A stretch of 64,000 nucleotides of DNA from WHTI01 sp963826105 (lineage in GTDB: Bacteria > Actinomycetota > CADDZG01 > WHSQ01), in NCBI GenBank assembly GCA_963826105.1, contig CAWGWA010000006.1, positions 62,001-126,000 on the forward strand. The letters run 5' to 3'. Every line of letters starts with the position of its first letter. The stretch's first letter is position 1. The notes below the pieces were generated by a model. The model had not been told where the DNA came from. It saw only the letters and a list, made by a program, of their open reading frames with translations, and ran no database searches. Both the position numbers and the translations under genes were made by a program. Positions 24,620 through 33,588 of this stretch are shown piece by piece.

Positions 24620-25016
24620 CCCACCCGGCGTATTTCACCTTCTCCTCGTCCGTCAGGCGCCGCAGGACGCAGAACTCGTTGCCCTCCGGATCCGCCATGA
24701 CGGTCCAGCTCACGGCGTCACTCTGTCCGATGTCCACCTTCTTGGCGCCGAGCCCTTCTAGACGCGCCACTTCGTCAGCGGCGTCGACATCCTCCGGACG
24801 CAGATCGAAATGGAACCGGTTCTTCACGACCTTGCCCTCGGGTACCTTCTGGAACAGCAACTTGGGACCTCTTCGGCTTGCCGGCAGGACCGCGACCTCG
24901 TCGTCGCCTTCCTCCTCGTCATGTACCGCGTAGTCGTCAAGGACGGACACCCAGAACTCCGCGATGGCCCGCGGGTCGTGTGCATCGATCGTCACGAAAT
25001 CGAGCTTCAGCGTCAT
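24612..25016 (-). CDS. VOC-superfamily (glyoxalase-like) protein, copy 2
   Basis: A 134-residue paralogue of the protein at 23387-23800, with the same blocks in the same order (LDFVTIDAHDPRAIAEFWVS, RFHFDLRPEDVDAADEVARL, VMADPEGNEFCVLRRLTDEE). ATG start behind GGGGGATCC. It is shorter than copy 1 by three acidic residues in the central loop. Role unknown; the adjacent MerR gene on the same strand may control it. Confidence 0.82.
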   Translation of the reverse strand: MTLKLDFVTIDAHDPRAIAEFWVSVLDDYAVHDEEEGDDEVAVLPASRRGPKLLFQKVPEGKVVKNRFHFDLRPEDVDAADEVARLEGLGAKKVDIGQSDAVSWTVMADPEGNEFCVLRRLTDEEKVKYAGWAW

Positions 25017-25061
25017 GGATCCCCCATTCGCGTGTAACCGGCTACTGGCGCTAACAGGTTA

Positions 25062-25986
25062 TCAGGATGCCAGGTGGTGGACGATCGCCGTGGAGATCCA
25101 GTCCCATTCCTCGGTCGGTCCGGCCATCTCGGGCCCGGTGTCGTTGATGATCCCAACGAGGACCCAGTAGCGGGACGCACGCGGGTCGTGATCGCGGTGC
25201 TTGGCGTGGAGTTCGGCGCGGAACGCCTCGTCGGGTTCCCGGCCCGATGCCTCGGCGCTTCCCTTCACGAGTTCCTCGATGACCGGCAAAGCGGCCCCTG
25301 AGGTCGGGTCCGTACCAGCGTCTATCGCGGCTCTCGCAGCAGCAACGGCCTCGCCCGCCGTCTTCTGGTACTTGACGTGATCGAACTCCGGCGTCCAGTC
25401 CTCGGCCATCGATCGCATGCTCGCGATGAATGTCGGGTCCTGGACCATCTCCGATAGTTCGATCCAGGCGTCGAGCTGTTCCTTGGTGGGCTCGTCGGGC
25501 ATACGAGGCGCGCTTGCCTCGACCATCCCCTGCTTCCACCCCTCGTCCATATGGGTGCCTTCGGCCACCCGGTCGTAGAAGTTCTGGATCACAGCTTTGC
25601 GCTCTTCGTTGCTCAATCTGGTCACGGCGTGCAACCTCCTCAGGTCGTCTTCGTTCGGCTCGCCCCGAAGGCTCGCCCGGATCGCTGCGGCGACGTGCTG
25701 GAGCGACGTGATGTGCGCCTCCAGCGCCCGGAGCCGCAGCCGGAGAGCCTCTTCAAGGCTCAGGCGGCGCCTCAACACCGCTCCGATGGTCTCGAGGTCC
25801 ATCCCGGCATCCCTGAGCGTGCGGATCAGGTCCAGGCGCACGAGGTCGTCCTCGGTGTAGAGCCGGTATCCCGCCTCGCTCCGTGCCGAGGGGGGCAGGA
25901 GCCCCTCGTCCGAGTAGTACCGGATCGTCTTGACCGGGAGTCCACTGCGCGCCGGCGGCCTTCCCGATGGTGATGGCCTCGTTCAT
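25062..25986 (-). CDS. MerR-family transcriptional regulator, frameshifted
   Basis: Starts at ATG 25986 with MNEAITIGKAA. The HTH continues only after removal of one base in the G/C run at about 25950-25962, which gives SGLPVKTIRYYSDEGLLPPS and SEAGYRLYTEDDLVRLDLIR, textbook MerR. The rest (GMDLETIGAVLRRR, a coiled-coil dimer helix, and a ~170-residue C-terminal effector part) is intact in the second frame. The promoter at 25994-26024 is of MerR type. No conserved Cys metal site is seen, so a small-molecule sensor is more likely. Confidence 0.85.
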
Positions 25987-25993
25987 GGGTCCC

Positions 25994-26024
25994 ATGATGA
26001 ACCCTCCAGTTACTGGAGAGTCAA
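25994..26024 (-). promoter_or_regulatory. MerR-type promoter with operator CTCCAGT-A-ACTGGAG
   Basis: On the minus strand: TTGACT (26019-26024), a 19-bp spacer filled by the perfect 7+1+7 dyad (26004-26018), and CATCAT (25994-25999). The long spacer with a central dyad is the hallmark of MerR-controlled promoters. The predicted start of transcription falls at the ATG (25986), so the mRNA is probably leaderless. Confidence 0.8.
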
Positions 26025-26776
26025 GCCCGGGACCGGGATCTCTTGAACCGGCGCAGAACGCGGTCCTTGAGACCCCACGCGGCGATGCTGAAGATCGCTT
26101 CGAGCACGATCCGGCGGGACATCTTGGAGCGTCCGGCCTCGCGCTCTTCGAAGATGATCGGGATCTCCACGATGGTTCCGCCGTAGTTACGAACGCGACG
26201 CGTCATCTCCACCTGGAACGCGTAGCCCTCGCTGCGGATCGTTCCCGCGAGGAGATGACCGATCATCTCGGAGCGGTAGGCGCGGAACCCGCTGGTCGAG
26301 TCGCGAACGTGGAACCCGAGGACGACGCGGGCGTACCAGTTACCGGCCGCAGAAAGCATCTGCCGTCCCCTGCTCCAGTTCCGGACCCCTCCCCCACCGA
26401 CATACCGCGATCCGATCGAGAGATCGGCCTTCTCGAGCGCGTCGAGAAGAGGTGGAACCACCGCGGGATCGTGTGAACCGTCCGCGTCCATCTCGACGAC
26501 CGCCGGATACCCGTGTTCGATAGCCCACCGGAATCCGTCGACGTACGCGGACCCGAGTCCTCTCTTGTCCCGGCGCTCTAGTAGATGGATGGCGCCGGGG
26601 TGGTCGGCAACCGTTGCTCGGACGATGTCGGAGGTCCCATCGGGCGAGTGATCGTCGACCACGAGGAGGTGGACGTCGTCACTCGCGGCGAAGAGCCGCT
26701 CGATCACGTGGGCCACGGTCTCGCACTCGTTGTAGGTGGGCACGATGACCAGTCCACGGACGTTCGGCTCGTTCAT
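26021..26776 (-). CDS. ppm1: polyprenol-phosphate mannosyltransferase (Ppm1/DPM1-like)
   Basis: GT2 glycosyltransferase that makes polyprenyl-phosphate-mannose, the lipid mannose donor for lipoglycans and protein O-mannosylation. The 251-residue protein has VIVPTYNECETVAHVIERLF, VVDDHSPDGTSDIV, MDADGSHDPAVVPPLL, SIGSRYVGGGGVRNWSRGR and GYAFQVEMTRRVRNYG, all family blocks. It lacks C-terminal membrane helices, as in the short bacterial type. It overlaps the lnt stop by 4 bp; in M. tuberculosis the two are one fused protein (Rv2051c). Confidence 0.93.
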   Translation of the reverse strand: MNEPNVRGLVIVPTYNECETVAHVIERLFAASDDVHLLVVDDHSPDGTSDIVRATVADHPGAIHLLERRDKRGLGSAYVDGFRWAIEHGYPAVVEMDADGSHDPAVVPPLLDALEKADLSIGSRYVGGGGVRNWSRGRQMLSAAGNWYARVVLGFHVRDSTSGFRAYRSEMIGHLLAGTIRSEGYAFQVEMTRRVRNYGGTIVEIPIIFEEREAGRSKMSRRIVLEAIFSIAAWGLKDRVLRRFKRSRSRA

Positions 26777-28261
26777 CGACGAACCTTATCCGCCCTCCGT
26801 CGTCGCACGGAGAGGGCGATGACGACCGCGCTGCCAAGGAGACACAGAAGAGGCAACCAGTCCCCCACTCTCGCGTAGAGGGTGATGTCGTTTGCAAAGT
26901 ACATGTCTTGGATGATGACGTCCGCGGTCCGCAGTTCCGTTTGTTCGACCACATCCCCGTTCGGTGCGATGAAGCCAGAGATGCCGGAGATCGCGTCGTG
27001 CGCTACCCAGACACCGTTCTCGACCGCCCGCACCTGGCTGAAGGCGAGGTGCTGCGGAGATGCCCCGGTGTCACCCCACGTCGAGGTGTTGGTTGCCACC
27101 ACCAGAAGACGTCCTCCCATCGCGATGCGACCTCTGACCAACGACCCGAAATCGCCCTCGAACGAGATGACCGTCGCGACCTTGGAGCCGTCAAGGTCGA
27201 AGATGACCGGGTGATCCGCAGGGATGGCGTCGCGCGGGATCTGATCGAGGATCGGGATCCAATCAAGGGCCGCTCGTGCCGGGAGGAATTCTCCGAACGG
27301 GACGAGGTGGGTCTTCTGATACACGTCGACGACCTCACCATCGGCCGAGACCAGCAGAGCCATGACCTTGTAGTGGTCGTCATCGACGTCGAGGTTGCCG
27401 CCCACGATCAGCGGCGCGCCGACGGTCTGAGCAGCGCCTGTGATCAACTCGGCGACCTCGACGTCCCGGTTGGGATCGATGCCGACCGAACTCTCCGGCC
27501 ACACGATCAGATCGACCGACCCGGGCTCGATCTCCAGCGTGAGCTCGGAGTGACTCCGGATGATCTCGATCTCCTTCTCGTACAAGCTTCCGGTGAAGTC
27601 GAGCGGCACGTTGCCCTGCACGATCGCCACCCTGATCGCTTCGGTCCCCGATCCGTTGGACGGAACCGCGAACGGGATCACCAAACAGACGATGGCCGAG
27701 GCCGACCGGCAGAAGGATGTGGGTTGGTTGTTTCGTTCGTCTGTGTATCGCCTCCGCGATGAACACGTTGATCGCAACGACTAGGAATGTGACCAGCCAG
27801 CCACCCCCGAGCGCGGCTGGCTTCATCATGTAAGTGAGGTTGTGCTGACTCTGGACGAGCTGCCCCCAGGTGAATCCACCCAGAGGCACGTGGCCGCGGA
27901 AGTACTCGACCGCGATCCAGAGTGCCGGGACTGCGATCATGCGACCGATGAAACTCGGCCGGCCGGCGATCACGACGTAGAGAAGACCGAAGAGACCTAT
28001 GAACGCGGCTTCGAGGAGAACAAGAAGCACCCATGCGATCCACCCGACGATCGAGATCCAGATCAGCAGGGCACCGAAGAATCCGATCCCGAAGAACGAC
28101 CCGATCAGGAAGCCATCCCGTTTCCTCTCGACGGTGTCGAGCAGCAGGAGAAGCGGGGCGATCGCGATCCATGCGATGAAAGCGAGATCGAACTTGGGGA
28201 ATGCGAAGCTGAGGAGGAGGCCGGCGAGGGTAGCCAGCATGGTCCGCCTCCGAAGGCTCAT
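26773..28261 (-). CDS. lnt: apolipoprotein N-acyltransferase, frameshifted; catalytic Cys replaced by Ser
   Basis: Membrane enzyme that adds the third acyl chain to lipoproteins. The N-terminal ~185 residues hold about six membrane helices (FDLAFIAWIAIAPLLLLLDT onward). The frame is lost near 27690-27712, and the nitrilase-like domain plus final helix continue in the next frame. The catalytic Glu (VWPESS) and Lys (KTHLVPFGEFLP) are present, but the Cys of the CYE/CFE motif is Ser (VISFEGDFG; codon TCG). It is directly upstream of ppm1. The frameshift is a one-base insertion and may be artefactual; the Ser cannot be explained by it. Confidence 0.88.
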
Positions 28262-28271
28262 CGGCGGTTGG

Positions 28272-28760
28272 TCAGACGCAATCGCGGCACAGGCCCCGTT
28301 TCGGGTCCGCCATCTGGGCCCGATTCTTCACGAGGTGACACCGGGCGCAGACGAACTCCTGCTTCTCCTTCACCGGCGTGATCTTGGCTCGAAGCGGAGT
28401 GACTCCTTTGGTGTCGTCGGAGACCAGTTCGAGGAGGTCGTCATCGTCGTCGTCGTCATCGACGACCACGAGTTCCGCCTTCGCCCGCTCGGCGAGGATC
28501 TCATCGAGGCTCGCCTCGGTGTCCTCGTCCTCGTCCTCGTCGTCGTCCGATCCGACATTGACGGCTTCGTCGTCCTCGTCCTCGTCGTCGAGGACCGCGA
28601 CCTCGTCGTCTAGGTCGGCGTCCAACGCGTCGTCGACGTCCAGATCGTCGTCGAGAACGATGTCCTCGTCATCGACTTCGACCTCGTCGTCGTCGACCTC
28701 GTCGTCGTCGTTCTCGTCTTCGTCTGTGAGGCTCTCGAGTTGTTCTTGGTCCTTGGCCAC
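28272..28760 (-). CDS. DUF4193-type zinc-ribbon protein with highly acidic N-terminus
   Basis: The 162-residue protein ends in a zinc ribbon (FVCARCHLVKNRAQ, then GLCRDCV) typical of the actinobacterial DUF4193 family, preceded by a SLDEILAERAKAELVV helix. Residues 10-90 are almost only Asp, Glu and Val, and another Asp run precedes the ribbon; relatives have a shorter acidic lead. GTG start with CAGGAGTC upstream. It precedes lnt-ppm1 on the same strand. Function is unknown; an acidic tail plus zinc ribbon could suit binding to a nucleic-acid-binding protein, but that is speculation. Confidence 0.78.
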   Translation of the reverse strand: MAKDQEQLESLTDEDENDDDEVDDDEVEVDDEDIVLDDDLDVDDALDADLDDEVAVLDDEDEDDEAVNVGSDDDEDEDEDTEASLDEILAERAKAELVVVDDDDDDDDLLELVSDDTKGVTPLRAKITPVKEKQEFVCARCHLVKNRAQMADPKRGLCRDCV

Positions 28761-29593
28761 TGTTTTGACTCCTGTGACTGCGTTCCGACCTGTCAGCCGG
28801 AAACCCTACGCCGAGGAAGATGCAACTGGAAGAGGGGATCTTGCATTCCCGCAGGATGGGCTGGAAAAACCGCCACAGAACAAGAAGACCCGAGTGACTC
28901 TTGGGGCCGCTCGTTAGCCGGCCGAAACCGGTTATTGAAGCGTTGTCCTCCAGCCACTCGGGTCTTCCCGAGATCAAGTGTCCCGAGCAACCGCTCGGTG
29001 CTCTTCGTCTTCCGATGGCCTGGGCGATCCGGTGGTCCGGCGAACCGGCTTACACCTTGTGCCCCCCAGTGGTCCTTCCAACAGATCCGGCGAACCGGTT
29101 CCATCTTCCGTTCCAGCGGGTCGAAGTGGTCCGCTTCCCCACCCCGGGGGGTGGTTCACCGTCTTCATCCGCCGAGGCGGATTCCATACCGGTGGGCCCA
29201 GGGCCGAGACCCTCGTCACCACCGATTCCAACTCCGTCGACCTCCGGCCCAGTTCCTGCGACCGCGACTCCGAAGAGCCGTGGTCCGGTTTCCCGGGTCA
29301 CCGGTTCCGAAGCCTCCACATCTGAGACCGAAGTCTCCGGTGTGTCGGTGTCACCCGCTCGAAGCGCTGTGACTCTCCGATTCCGGCGGGCCCTCTTGCG
29401 AAGACCCCGACGTTGCTTCCGTTGAGCTGCTCGGGACAAGACGAAACATAGAGGGACGGCAAGGTGGAGTCAATGCGAATTCCGCAAGAAGTCCCGGGAG
29501 CGCGAAACATTGTGCGATGCGCGCAGGTAGTCCACAGGTTGCCCGCAGTTTCGGCCGATCCATCAACATCTCGAAGGTCCCCCGCTGGCGCAA
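28761..29593. other. 830-bp region without a convincing gene
   Basis: Lies between divergent genes. Open frames exist on both strands (for example 28901-29425 + and 29050-29439 -), but their third-position GC is low for this genome and their products look random. The region has a strong long hairpin (28885-28966) and four copies of GTGGTCC (29032, 29069, 29126, 29280), three of them next to ACCGG motifs. It may be a long 5' leader, a non-coding RNA locus, or degraded sequence. Confidence 0.5.
28885..28966. ncRNA. candidate structured RNA, long multi-bulge hairpin
   Basis: Twelve perfectly paired bases close the structure (AAGACCCGAGTG 28885-28896 with CACTCGGGTCTT 28955-28966). Inside, CTTGGGG/CCTCCAG, CGCT/AGCG and AGCCGG/CCGGTT can pair in nested order around a CCGAAA loop, so nearly the whole 82 nt fold into one rod. 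The strand is not known; read on the minus strand it would lie in the leader of the DUF4193 gene. No match to tmRNA, SRP RNA or RNase P features. Confidence 0.4.
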
Positions 29594-29599
29594 TAGACT
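29594..29599 (+). promoter_or_regulatory. candidate -10 (TAGACT) for leaderless YjbQ-like gene
   Basis: TAGACT ends 8 nt before ATG 29608 with no ribosome-binding site. The same hexamer precedes helY and tatA at similar spacing, and it supports ATG 29608 over the upstream in-frame start at 29464. Confidence 0.4.
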
Positions 29600-29607
29600 C
29601 CATCGCC

Positions 29608-29994
29608 ATGCGAACGCATCACGAAGAATGCCCGGCTGTCACCCAGCGAAACCTGGATTTCGTGGATATCACCCCGAAGGTCGAGGCGATCCTCGGCTCC
29701 TCCGGGATCCGGGATGGACACGTGACCGTCTTCTCCAGAGAGCACGGCTGCTCACTCATCATCAACGAGCACGAACACGGGCTGTGGACCGACCTCCGGT
29801 CGACGTTGGAGCGCCTCGAGAAGGAGCACCCGGACGAGCTCCGGGCCAGTATCGGGTCGGCCTCGATCGTATTGCCGGCGGTCGGGGGACGTCTTCATCT
29901 CGGGATGTGGCAGCGCCTCCTCCTCGTGGAGTTGGAGGATGGGGACGAGAACGCCAAGGACCGTTCGGTCCACGTACAGATCGTGGGTGACTAA
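29608..29994 (+). CDS. UPF0047/YjbQ-like protein, divergent
   Basis: A 128-residue protein resembling the YjbQ family (secondary thiamine-phosphate synthase): VTVFSREHGCSLIINEHEHG aligns with the HTT-C-L-x-x-NE block, and LPAVGGRLHLGMWQRLLLVE with the conserved LGTWQ block. But the expected HTT is EHG, and the middle H...D...N...H segment is missing, so the usual catalytic His residues are not retained. It is followed 5 bp later by proS. Function of this variant is unknown. Confidence 0.6.
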   Translation: MRTHHEECPAVTQRNLDFVDITPKVEAILGSSGIRDGHVTVFSREHGCSLIINEHEHGLWTDLRSTLERLEKEHPDELRASIGSASIVLPAVGGRLHLGMWQRLLLVELEDGDENAKDRSVHVQIVGD

Positions 29995-29999
29995 GAGAG

Positions 30000-31432
<1,433 letters not shown>

Positions 31433-31436
<4 letters not shown>

Positions 31437-32713
31437 ACCGAGCCTTCCTCCGGGTACGTGGGGAGCCTCACTGCGAAGGTGGCGCCCTCCCCCACCCTGA
31501 CGTGCGCGGTTGCGGTTCCACCCATCGCTTCGGTCATCTCCTTGACGATCGCCATACCCAGTCCGGACCCGTCCCTGGTGCCGGCACCGGAGCGCTCGTA
31601 GAGGTAGAAGCGATCGAAGGCACGCTCGAGGTCGTCTTCGGTCAAACCGGGCCCTTCATCGAGCACTCGGAAGACCCCTGGCTCGGTTGCGATCGTGATC
31701 TTCGATCCTTCGTTCGACGCGCGCAATGCGTTCTCGACCAGGTTCCCGGCGACCTGTGCGAGGCGGTCGTGGTCGGCGAGCACCCAATTGTGCCCGGCGG
31801 CCTCGATGTCGATCTGGATCCCCCGCTTCTGAGCACCGGCGCGGTGGCGCGTTGCGGCGGTTTGGGCGATCTCGACCAGATCGACGGGCTTGCGCAGCAG
31901 CTCGAAGCGGTCGGTGCCCAACTGAGCGAGGTCCATGAGGTCCATGACGAGTCGATCGAGGTGCGCCGCCTCCTCGTCGATCCCCTTCGCCGCGTCGTAC
32001 TTGTCTGTGGTCCCGTCCTCGATGCTGTCGACGTGCCTGCGGATCGCATCGAGCGGGCCCTTCAACTCTTTGCCTGCTGAATTGAGAAACTCCTGCTCGG
32101 CCGCCCGTGCGTCTCGCAGGCGGGCCGCCATCCGGTTGAACGACCCGCGGAGATCCTCCAACTCGTACTGGTTCGTGGGGCGCCGTCCCGGCGTCCGTTC
32201 CGAGGCAAGGGCCGCAGCGGCGTCTGAGACCTCCCTGACGGGCTTTCCGATGCCCCGGGCGACGATCGCGGCGACGATGAGGGCCAGCGCCCCGCCTCCG
32301 GCCCCCGCGGCCACGAGACCGAGCACGAAGCTGCTCAGTTGGTCGGAGCCGAAAGAGGTTGGCCTCGAGAGGAGGAACGCCCCATCGTCGGTCTCCCGGC
32401 GCACGAACAACACTTCCCGGCCCTCGATCTCAGCTCGCCCCGAGTCATCAGTGATCTCCTCGGTGGCAGATTCACCCGGGGCGGTGAGGAAGATCTCGCG
32501 GGCCTCGAGCCTCGTCTCGATCGCCTCCAGCGACTTCTGGCGAGAGGTTGCGAGCACGACCTCGACGATGTCGGCCTGGTGCTCGAGGTCTTCGAGGGTT
32601 CGTTGCTCGACGTTGTTCCGGGTGAGGAGGATGCCGGTTGCAATGGTTACCACGATGCCGGCCACGATCGCGATAGCGAGGTAGGCGAACGCCCTCCCAC
32701 GTAGGGTTTTCAT
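31433..32713 (-). CDS. sensor histidine kinase-like protein lacking the phosphoacceptor His
   Basis: A 426-residue membrane sensor: one helix at residues ~8-30, an extracytoplasmic domain to ~130, a second helix (FVLGLVAAGAGGGALALIVAAI), HAMP (~155-205), a HisKA-like dimerisation helix pair, and an intact HATPase domain (NLVENALRAS, DEGPGLTEDDLERAF, GSGLGMAIVKEM). In the H-box, where SHELRTP is expected, the sequence is FLNSAGKELKGPLDAI, so the His is Lys. No response regulator is adjacent. It may be a pseudokinase or may signal through a partner. Confidence 0.88.
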
Positions 32714-32776
32714 CTCTTGATCCAGCTGGACGTCCCGGGCATCCGGCGATGCTACTGCGGGCGTCTAGCGCGTCAT

Positions 32777-33529
32777 CTATGCGATGCCGGTGACCTCAAG
32801 AACCTGCTCCAGGCGATCGATAACGATCTCTGCCTCGGTCGCCTCGGTTCGGTCGTTGTGGACGCCTCGGAACCGGGCCGCGTGCATCCCGATGTCGTGG
32901 GCGCCGGCGATGTCGGTCCTCTTGAGGTCCCCAACGTGCATGGCCTCGGGCGGGCGCACGCCGAGTTCGGCGAGGCATTTGGCGAAGATCTCGTTGCCGG
33001 GCTTGGGGACGCCGCACTCATCCGAGAAGCACTGGCACTCGAGGAAGGTGAGGAGGCCTTCGCGGTCGAGGAGCTCGCGGACGACGCGGCCGGGAGTGAA
33101 ACCGGTGTCGCATACGAGGCCGATCCGGATGTTGGCCTTGGTGAGGGCCTCGAGAGTGGTCTTGGCGCCCTCGACGGCCTTAACCCCGGTGCTGAGGCTG
33201 GCCTCTTCGAACTCTTGGGTCAGCTTGTTGATCGATTCGTCGTCGGAGATGTCTTTGGCTTCGAGGCAGAAGGCGGCCATGCGCCCGGGCCCGAACGTCT
33301 CGATCTGTTTCCAGGCGTCGTCGTGGTGCGCCCAGGCTTCCATAAGGAGGTCGGTCGCTTCACTCTCGCTGAGGTTCGGTAGGAAACGACGAAGGGCGCC
33401 TATCCTGATCTGATTGGCGCCCTCCCAGTCACTGTCCTGCAGCAACGTTCCCCAGCAGTCGAACGTGACTGCTCGGATCCCCTCCACTCTCTTAGCCAAG
33501 AGAACCACTCCCTTCCTCGAAGACTTCAT
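32777..33529 (-). CDS. HAD-superfamily hydrolase
   Basis: Haloacid-dehalogenase-type phosphatase of about 240 residues. Motif I is VTFDCWGTLL (nucleophile Asp kept, the second Asp replaced by Trp), motif II lies near IGLVCDTG, motif III GVPKPGNEIFAK, motif IV MHVGDLKRTDIAGA. Annotated from ATG 33529, but a TTG at 33499 with GAAGGGAG before it starts just ahead of the conserved core and is a good alternative. Substrate unknown; the missing second Asp, the usual acid/base, makes classic phosphatase activity uncertain. Confidence 0.85.
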   Translation of the reverse strand: MKSSRKGVVLLAKRVEGIRAVTFDCWGTLLQDSDWEGANQIRIGALRRFLPNLSESEATDLLMEAWAHHDDAWKQIETFGPGRMAAFCLEAKDISDDESINKLTQEFEEASLSTGVKAVEGAKTTLEALTKANIRIGLVCDTGFTPGRVVRELLDREGLLTFLECQCFSDECGVPKPGNEIFAKCLAELGVRPPEAMHVGDLKRTDIAGAHDIGMHAARFRGVHNDRTEATEAEIVIDRLEQVLEVTGIA

Positions 33530-33588
33530 TCAGCGTAACCCAAGGGTGTGACGAGTTGGCGGGTGACTGGCGCCATTTTCTTCGCGTA

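Noticed and set aside
28901..29425. 174-residue Ser/Pro/Thr-rich plus-strand frame
   Set aside because: TTG start, no ribosome-binding site, third-position GC far below neighbours, no recognisable domain.
29050..29439. 129-residue minus-strand frame with a basic N-terminus (KQRRGLRKRARRNRR)
   Set aside because: TTG start, weak codon bias and overlap with other equal-quality frames. The basic start is suggestive but not enough.
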